This document shows positions 8,601 through 10,562 of a stretch of DNA of 10,562 nt, piece after piece. The position numbers and the translations under genes are program-made. The notes under the pieces were generated by a model. The model saw only the letters and a list, made by a program, of their open reading frames with translations. It searched no databases and was not told the origin of the DNA. Positions within the stretch are counted from its first letter, which is position 1; each line of letters opens with the position of its first letter. The DNA comes from Armatimonadota bacterium (lineage in GTDB: Bacteria; Armatimonadota; UBA10988; DTZQ01), in contig DTZQ01000156.1 of the NCBI GenBank assembly GCA_012961305.1, positions 1 to 10,562 on the forward strand, given 5' to 3'.

Positions 8601-9747
8601 GACTTTAGAGGCCCCCGCAGAGGCGCCGGAGATGATACCCCCTTACCCCGAGGAAGAGGAGTTCTACGGCGAAAGGGAAGTGGGCCCGGGGCCTTCCCCG
8701 CTCGTCTTCCAGGCGGACAACCTCTACTGGTTTGGGGTAGCCCCTCGGCGGTACTTGACGGCCCGGCTGCGGGTACTGTGGGCAGGTGCGGAGGGGCCGG
8801 GCCGACGGGAGTTGTGGGCCTATTTGGAGCGGTGCGGGGTGCTGGTCTCTTCCTGGAAGGCGGGGGCGAACCCCGTTGGCTACCACGCGCTCGTTCTGGG
8901 CGAGACGGCGGACGGCCAGGTGCCCTTCACCGAAGCGGAGCAGGAACAAATCCAGCGGGTTGTGGAGAGCGGAACGGGCCTGCTCTTCGACGGCGCGCTG
9001 GCCTGGCTGGCAGGCACGAGGCTGGAATCGCTGCTTCCCGTGTACGCCTACCAGCCCCAAACGGCCCTCGGGCCCCACGCACCCAAGTTCCTAATTCCCT
9101 CCCATCCGGTCCTAACCGCAGTGGACCCGAAGGCCTGGCCCTCCTCCCCCGCCAGTGCCTATTTTGAACTGCGCAGCAAGGCCACCGTGCTGGCGGAATT
9201 GGGGACGGGACTGCCCTTGCTGGTGGAAAGTGCAGCGGGGCGGGGACGGGTACTGGCCTTCCTGACCACACCGGCGTACCGCCGAACTCTGCTCCTCTGG
9301 CCAGAGCGGAAGAAATTCTATGCTGCCCTGCTGGGCTACTTGGGCAAACTGCCCTACACCGCCTTTGCCGAACTGCTTCAGACCCAGGTCCGGCCGCCTT
9401 TCGCCGGCCTGGCCGAGTTGCCGGAGGTGGACCTGGAGGTATCCGTCACCGAGCCTCTAAGTACCCTTGCCCCTACCGCGCCCCTCACCTTTCCGATAAC
9501 GGTGGAGAACCTCACTGAGGACCCCGTGCTGCAAGTGGTTCTGTCCCCGCGCGACCTGCCCTCCGGCGTGCAAGCCCTCTTCAGCGACAACTGTTTTCCC
9601 CTTTTCCCCACCCAACGCAAAACGGTGGAAGTGACCCTGAGCCTATCCCGGCGGGCCTTTGGCTCAGCCAAAATCAAAGTGGCCATAGGCGGCTGGAAGG
9701 TAAAAACGGAGACGGTGGAGGTAAGGGTGGAGTTGGGAGAAGTGTGA
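2662..9747 (+). CDS. Giant exported mosaic protein: CBM9-like, serine esterase, NPCBM, pseudo-GH2 (beta-mannosidase-like), GATase-like
   Basis: About 2361 residues. ATG 2662 is chosen because it gives a clean signal peptide (MRHK, then FLAILLAALAAAGG); an in-frame GTG at 2644 would add six residues, and neither has a strong ribosome site. Approximate domains: 45-254 CBM9-like ('VELDGRLAEWRDV', 'WDEKYLYLAAEV', 'GYTLETRVPWSVLG'); 255-365 beta-sandwich; 366-455 helical; 460-760 serine esterase; 765-880 beta domain; 885-1072 alpha/beta domain; 1094-1242 NPCBM-like ('FAKGLGVHPQAEVVYDLGG'); 1259-1890 GH2 beta-mannosidase type; 1894-1990 Ig-like; 2014-2240 GATase1/ThuA-like; 2247-2361 Ig-like or NEW3-like. 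The esterase has GVSMG (Ser619), HGDQDAIVP (Asp710), GHGGF (His742) and an oxyanion loop HGYGGY. In GH2 both catalytic Glu appear lost (see separate entry). Inferred role: extracellular or cell-surface polysaccharide binding and deacylation. Confidence is high that this is one real gene, moderate for individual domains. Confidence 0.88.
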   Translation: MRHKFLAILLAALAAAGGWSRWRERDSEAALLRPELWTQAAEQPLIWPCGRAWQPVELDGRLAEWRDVPYLPLGLLYQTGFNRHWGGRRDLSARLRARWDEKYLYLAAEVLDERLLVAGLNGDSVEWTLQPLSSTPETTPPVLHFFLVPGEGDRAAAVLEVTSRKPLPGAEIAFQKTTEGYTLETRVPWSVLGQWFGVTMPPPVPFPTLEPPTFACTVKVNDFDWANRPKGSLRWCGYRWPQGTTAPRPLTRLALVNFVSPEELLTYAPALVPVGTERNYYLESEDVTVIALSGLPPGLRGTRLSLEIVDAEGMTIARRGEEWTDRGFVGRRWRWRTPPTVEAAFLLHVTLGGGPGRPEGHSFGLLRSAGDEYRTLLNRLENLRQAVAEWEARPPPEQATFIRQQAPSLLMQLEHTRNSYKSFPTWSVRSDLDLLASTLDDLAQKFADLQAGKNPFAGQRGVILKAYRSPIDDSLQPYSLYIPEDYDQGPPPPPVPTPPAEELGGNGGSWATGQLGNWAVGLLGKGTRELVPSCQVAKLPTSPPASSSPAPWPLLVTLHGYGGYCHPAASYSGFVVVSAQGRGNGDYKLWCEVDVMKVIEEVTRDYRIDPHRIYLYGVSMGGTGSWSVGTHFPDRFAALGPVAGNADHHVWEREWGWTPKRRSHNLSYAAAPKESPLRDLREYIESREDAVTFAENLRHVPVYCVHGDQDAIVPVGHARSMIKRLKELGYTYVYDEQAGIGHGGFVGDALGKLRRWLKRQVRPEYPPHVTFKTAYLRYKGAYWVEVLRFDHWLDYALIDAQVGENNTVRVTTSNLARYALQLNEHLVDVTQPVRIETDGQLSYEGPLPEDGRLVLERQEGKWKLAPPRQIPPGREKNAQLEGPIEHAFMSRFLLVYGTAGADQREKETNRRMAEEFAEKWKRWSGGARARLKADTEVTEQDIRESNLILYGGPKSNRLTARINDALPIRFTDEAILLGEREFRGEDVGLKMCYPNPLNPERYVVIFAGLTWKGTWGINSRFGNWFDWGIFDDRNWFDFGIFDSRTQSPETWLAVGFFDQDWQLNPRYIFYGDPQMRAEVVPRKVPEKTVIEPAEVVYLSDFVPKRIVQEKGTVGFDQSFGGYPITLGQRQFAKGLGVHPQAEVVYDLGGKFRTFEAYVGIDLEGAEKVSRAREDAEKVEFQVYGDGKLLASTGIMRWNSAPRHIYLSVEGVKELKLVAARRDGRKWLFGHASWGLARLEGLHRPQVMPPYQGGYEELSLEGTWLLEPLELGQGAEGAVYEPSPYVPRDLPALVPGTVQAALMAQGRLPNLYTDQNAEQARWVEEKEWWHYRWAEVPAAWQGRAVQLVLEGVNYQADVWINGRSVGSVTGMYQPGKLEVEDVLNYGGRNFFALRVVAAPTSWTHPPGSYRRLPRAQALMPGLFYGLKEAPSLLPLGLWGRVFLRATGPVRLAPPRVEIGGEGGGRKEGAWIVVHAVVTNLAEESLPAVLHGEIKPTNRPVTFTAPLTLQPGEEREVKVRVEIPEARWWWPHDWGEQPLYRLNLWVEAPRGVVSDRRSTTFGLRTVSLVPAMGMPSGDRTSHRAFALNGQPLDLRVAVWVRPDLLLREEAARTEQLIRLAREAGFNALRVWGGSGPETEAFYDLCDRYGMLVLQDFPLAQADYGSLPLEPFAQAAAALVQRLRNHPSLLLWIGGSGLNPDTPGNRRVLARLAQVVAQQDPRRPFQPVAAETGVDTFWFPQTGPTPYQTFWTAVSLYNLPAVLAAPFAPGQFLRDKLWPFSARWEAHGARPEATVPVWSDYGPAHDAADYVRKTQLAQATAYRRWLDLRHAQAASAKFTPPNETSLIQGHIPHSALSNFVLWRLNDPWPCFSPSLVDWYGVPKPGYYMVKRALRRPYLFAVSERTQWTAGEEFTADVCLWPEGTGEEQTVTATLLRTDLTVLHRETYTLSAAQNQPRATPQPLGTLRWRIPDYFPETTLLLRLTLEAPAEAPEMIPPYPEEEEFYGEREVGPGPSPLVFQADNLYWFGVAPRRYLTARLRVLWAGAEGPGRRELWAYLERCGVLVSSWKAGANPVGYHALVLGETADGQVPFTEAEQEQIQRVVESGTGLLFDGALAWLAGTRLESLLPVYAYQPQTALGPHAPKFLIPSHPVLTAVDPKAWPSSPASAYFELRSKATVLAELGTGLPLLVESAAGRGRVLAFLTTPAYRRTLLLWPERKKFYAALLGYLGKLPYTAFAELLQTQVRPPFAGLAELPEVDLEVSVTEPLSTLAPTAPLTFPITVENLTEDPVLQVVLSPRDLPSGVQALFSDNCFPLFPTQRKTVEVTLSLSRRAFGSAKIKVAIGGWKVKTETVEVRVELGEV
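4042..4950 (+). other. Serine esterase domain of the giant protein
   Basis: Alpha/beta-hydrolase domain of the prolyl-oligopeptidase / dienelactone-hydrolase / carbohydrate-esterase-1 type. It starts at 'YRSPIDDSLQPYSLYIPEDY'. The oxyanion loop HGYGGY lies at about 4336, the nucleophile Ser in YGVSMGG at 4516-4518, the Asp in HGDQDAIVP at 4789-4791 and the His in IGHGGF at 4885-4887. The 'DYRIDPHRIYLYG' lead-in to the nucleophile elbow is typical of this group. The triad is complete, so hydrolytic activity is expected; the substrate (acetyl or feruloyl ester, peptide) cannot be read from sequence. The domain is split by a low-complexity insert of about 60 residues (4129-4314) between the first beta strands and the oxyanion strand. 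Confidence 0.8.
4188..4284 (+). repeat. Octanucleotide minisatellite inside the esterase coding region
   Basis: Eight consecutive 8-base units from 4188 to 4251: TTGGGCAA, CGGGGCAA, TTGGGCAA, TTGGGCCG, TTGGGCTG, TTGGGCAA, GGGAACAA, GGGAACTG. One base follows, then TGCCAAGT three times and a variant TGCCAACT (4253-4284). The two arrays are roughly complementary (TTGCCAAG against CTTGGCAA), so the stretch could fold on itself. Because 8 is not a multiple of 3, all three frames are cycled; the peptide reads GQLGNWAVGLLGKG and CQVAKLPT. The array is in frame and lacks stops. It lies in the loop between 'YIPEDYD' and 'WPLLVTLHGYGG', which would normally be close together. Confidence 0.85.
5728..5793 (+). 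repeat. Tandem 33-base duplication within the giant gene
   Basis: Two adjacent 33-base units (5728-5760 and 5761-5793) encode NWFDWGIFDDR and NWFDFGIFDSR: 9 of 11 residues identical, with six or so base differences. It lies near the end of the alpha/beta domain after the esterase, around residues 1023-1044. The divergence shows the duplication is not recent; selection has kept the aromatic pattern. Confidence 0.85.
5941..6385 (+). other. NPCBM-like carbohydrate-binding domain of the giant protein
   Basis: Residues about 1094-1242 match the NPCBM/NEW2 pattern (PF08305): 'EVVYLSDFVPKRI', 'QSFGGYPITLGQRQFAKGLG', 'VHPQAEVVYDLGGKFRTFEA', 'GIDLEG', 'VEFQVYGDGKLLASTG' and 'HASWGLARLEG'. This module usually sits beside glycoside hydrolases and binds sugars. 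Here it links the esterase half to the GH2 half. Confidence 0.75.
6436..8340 (+). other. GH2 beta-mannosidase-type unit with both catalytic glutamates apparently lost
   Basis: The N-terminal sugar-binding domain has 'LEGTW', 'VPGTVQAALMAQGRLPNLY', 'WWHYRW' and 'VNYQADVWINGRSVG'. An Ig-like domain follows, then the TIM barrel with 'AREAGFNALRVWGG', 'FYDLCDRYGMLVLQDFPLA' and 'RLRNHPSLLLWIGG', closing with 'VLWRLNDPWPCFSPSLVDWY'. In active beta-mannosidases the acid/base Glu follows as W-C-G-N-N-E; here the motif reads WIGGSG, with Gly at 7741-7743 (residue 1694). The nucleophile motif SE(F/Y)G reads SLYN at 7915-7926, with Leu where Glu is expected (residue 1753). The structure-bearing motifs are kept, so this looks like a conserved non-catalytic unit rather than decay. 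A purine-rich stretch at 7033-7065 encodes GEGGGRKEG, a flexible loop. Confidence 0.75.
8700..9380 (+). other. GATase1/ThuA-like domain of the giant protein
   Basis: Residues about 2014-2240. Motifs read 'YHALVLGETADGQVPFTEAE', 'QIQRVVESGTGLLFDG', 'SHPVLTAVDPKAWPSSPA' and 'LPLLVESAAGRGRVLAFLTT', the pattern of glutamine-amidotransferase-like folds that often accompany glycosidases, such as beta-galactosidase trimerisation or ThuA-like domains. No Cys nucleophile elbow is evident, so a structural or binding role is inferred. An Ig-like domain (residues about 2247-2361) follows to the stop. Confidence 0.5.
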
Positions 9748-9753
9748 TATAAT
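9745..9753 (+). promoter_or_regulatory. Extended -10 promoter overlapping the stop codon, upstream of the phosphoesterase gene
   Basis: TGATATAAT: TG, one base, then a perfect TATAAT (9748-9753). The TGA of the giant gene supplies the TG element. No good -35 lies 16-18 bases upstream, which is usual for extended -10 promoters. A start near 9760 would leave a leader of about 13 bases that still contains the GGGGA ribosome site (9761-9765). Confidence 0.45.
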
Positions 9754-9772
9754 CCTTTCTGGGGATAGGACC

Positions 9773-10525
9773 ATGGCCATTTTGACCTTCCTGCACACTA
9801 ACGACCTCCACCACCGCTTGACCCTGACGACGGCAGAGCGGCTACGGGGGCTGAAAGCGAACCAATCTCCTGCCCTGCTGCTGGACGCTGGAGATGCCGT
9901 CGGCTGCGGCAATTTGGACTTTCGGCCCTGGGGCGAGCGGGTACATGACCTCATGAACTTGGCTGGCTATGACGGAGCCGCGCTGGGCAATCGGGAGTTC
10001 CACCCCTGGGTCTGGCCGCTGCGGTGCACCCTGAAGCGGGCCCGGTTTCCCTTCCTCTGCGCCAACCTTCGCTTGCGGGCAACGAATTCACCCAGCCCTC
10101 AGTTTCCCCCTGAAGTGCGTCCCTTTGTGCTCTTTACGCGGCCGGAGGGCCTCACCGTAGCCGTGTTCGGTTTGGTGGTGGAAATGGTGCGACCGGGCAC
10201 CTGGGGAGCGCGGTTGAGCCAGTTAGTATGCGCAGACGCGGTGGAGACGGCGCGGCAATTGGTGCCTACCTTACGGGCCCAGGCGGAAGTGGTGGTGTGT
10301 TTGTCACATTTGGGCCAGCGGCGGGAGCGGGAACTGGCCGCCGCGGTAGAGGGAATAGACCTGATTATCGGCAGTCATTCTCATACCCCCCTTCCTGAGC
10401 CAGAGCGAGTTAAAGGCACCCTTATCGCCCAGGCGAAGCCCTATGCGCAGGCAGTAGGACGGGTGACTGTGGAGGTGGGCAATGAGGGCCTTCGCCTGCT
10501 GAGGGGGGAACTGATGCCGCTGTAA
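9773..10525 (+). CDS. UshA/5'-nucleotidase-like metallophosphoesterase
   Basis: 250 residues, the size of the bare metallophosphoesterase catalytic domain without the C-terminal substrate domain of UshA. Metal-ligand motifs are in the usual order: HTNDLHH (residues 8-14), LLDAGDAVG (about 43), GNRE, LSHLG (about 183) and IIGSHSHTPLP (about 200). No signal peptide is visible, so a cytoplasmic location is likely. The phosphate-monoester or nucleotide substrate is inferred from the family only. The usual GNHEFD signature reads GNREFH; in UshA that His and Asp form the catalytic dyad, so activity may be altered. ATG 9773 is 25 bases after the giant gene, preceded by GGGGA with 7 bases spacing, and a promoter overlaps the gene junction. 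Stop at 10523-10525. Confidence 0.85.
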   Translation: MAILTFLHTNDLHHRLTLTTAERLRGLKANQSPALLLDAGDAVGCGNLDFRPWGERVHDLMNLAGYDGAALGNREFHPWVWPLRCTLKRARFPFLCANLRLRATNSPSPQFPPEVRPFVLFTRPEGLTVAVFGLVVEMVRPGTWGARLSQLVCADAVETARQLVPTLRAQAEVVVCLSHLGQRRERELAAAVEGIDLIIGSHSHTPLPEPERVKGTLIAQAKPYAQAVGRVTVEVGNEGLRLLRGELMPL

Positions 10526-10538
10526 GGCTAGCGAGTTT

Positions 10539-10552
10539 CCATTTTCAAATGG
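10539..10552. repeat. Short palindrome after the last gene
   Basis: CCATTTTCAAATGG, 14 bases after the phosphoesterase stop. The 5-base stem is weak and no T-run follows before the window ends, so it is not a convincing terminator. It sits within a 28-base stretch, 10535-10562, beginning GTTTCC and resembling the first part of a CRISPR direct repeat. Confidence 0.35.
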
Positions 10553-10562
10553 GACGCACTTG

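Noticed and set aside
10539..10560. Rho-independent terminator after the phosphoesterase
   Set aside because: The stem is only five AT-rich pairs and no run of T follows inside the window.

Overview
The window reads as a bacterial chromosome segment that is GC-rich, with ordinary sigma70-type promoters and strong Shine-Dalgarno sites. The protein styles (giant secreted esterase/glycosidase fusion, DUF362 protein, 5'-nucleotidase-like phosphoesterase) suggest an Armatimonadota- or Chloroflexota-like, possibly thermophilic, lineage. This taxonomic guess is weak and rests on general familiarity only.

Left part (1-2503, minus strand): a three-gene operon read leftwards from a near-consensus promoter at 2553-2581. 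First come two small membrane proteins that are clear tandem paralogues (2264-2503 and 1969-2235). They are followed by a DUF362 (PF04015-type) protein whose frame stays open from 1886 to the left edge. After 157 residues, immediately behind a conserved 'LPTMK' motif, the DUF362 protein is interrupted by a large intein. At least 471 intein residues are visible, carrying splicing blocks A and B, a helix-turn-helix insert and both LAGLIDADG endonuclease motifs. The intein C-terminus and the C-extein lie beyond the left edge.

Middle and right part (2662-9747, plus strand): one very large gene, about 2361 residues, encoding an exported mosaic protein. The domains run in order: signal peptide, CBM9-like sugar-binding domain, beta and helical linker domains, serine esterase (complete Ser-Asp-His triad), a domain with an internal 11-residue duplication, an NPCBM-like module, a beta-mannosidase-type GH2 unit, a glutamine-amidotransferase-like (ThuA/GATase1-like) fold and a C-terminal Ig-like domain. 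In the GH2 unit both catalytic glutamates appear to be replaced, so it is probably a binding or scaffold pseudo-glycosidase next to a live esterase. An octanucleotide minisatellite sits in frame inside the esterase domain.

Right end (9773-10525, plus strand): a compact UshA-like metallophosphoesterase. Its usual GNHEFD signature is GNREFH. An extended -10 promoter overlaps the stop codon of the giant gene. The last 28 bases (10535-10562) contain a short palindrome and look somewhat like the start of a CRISPR repeat cut by the window edge; this cannot be decided here.

The divergent promoters between 2504 and 2661 separate the two transcription units. I see no tRNA, rRNA, IS element or strong terminator.
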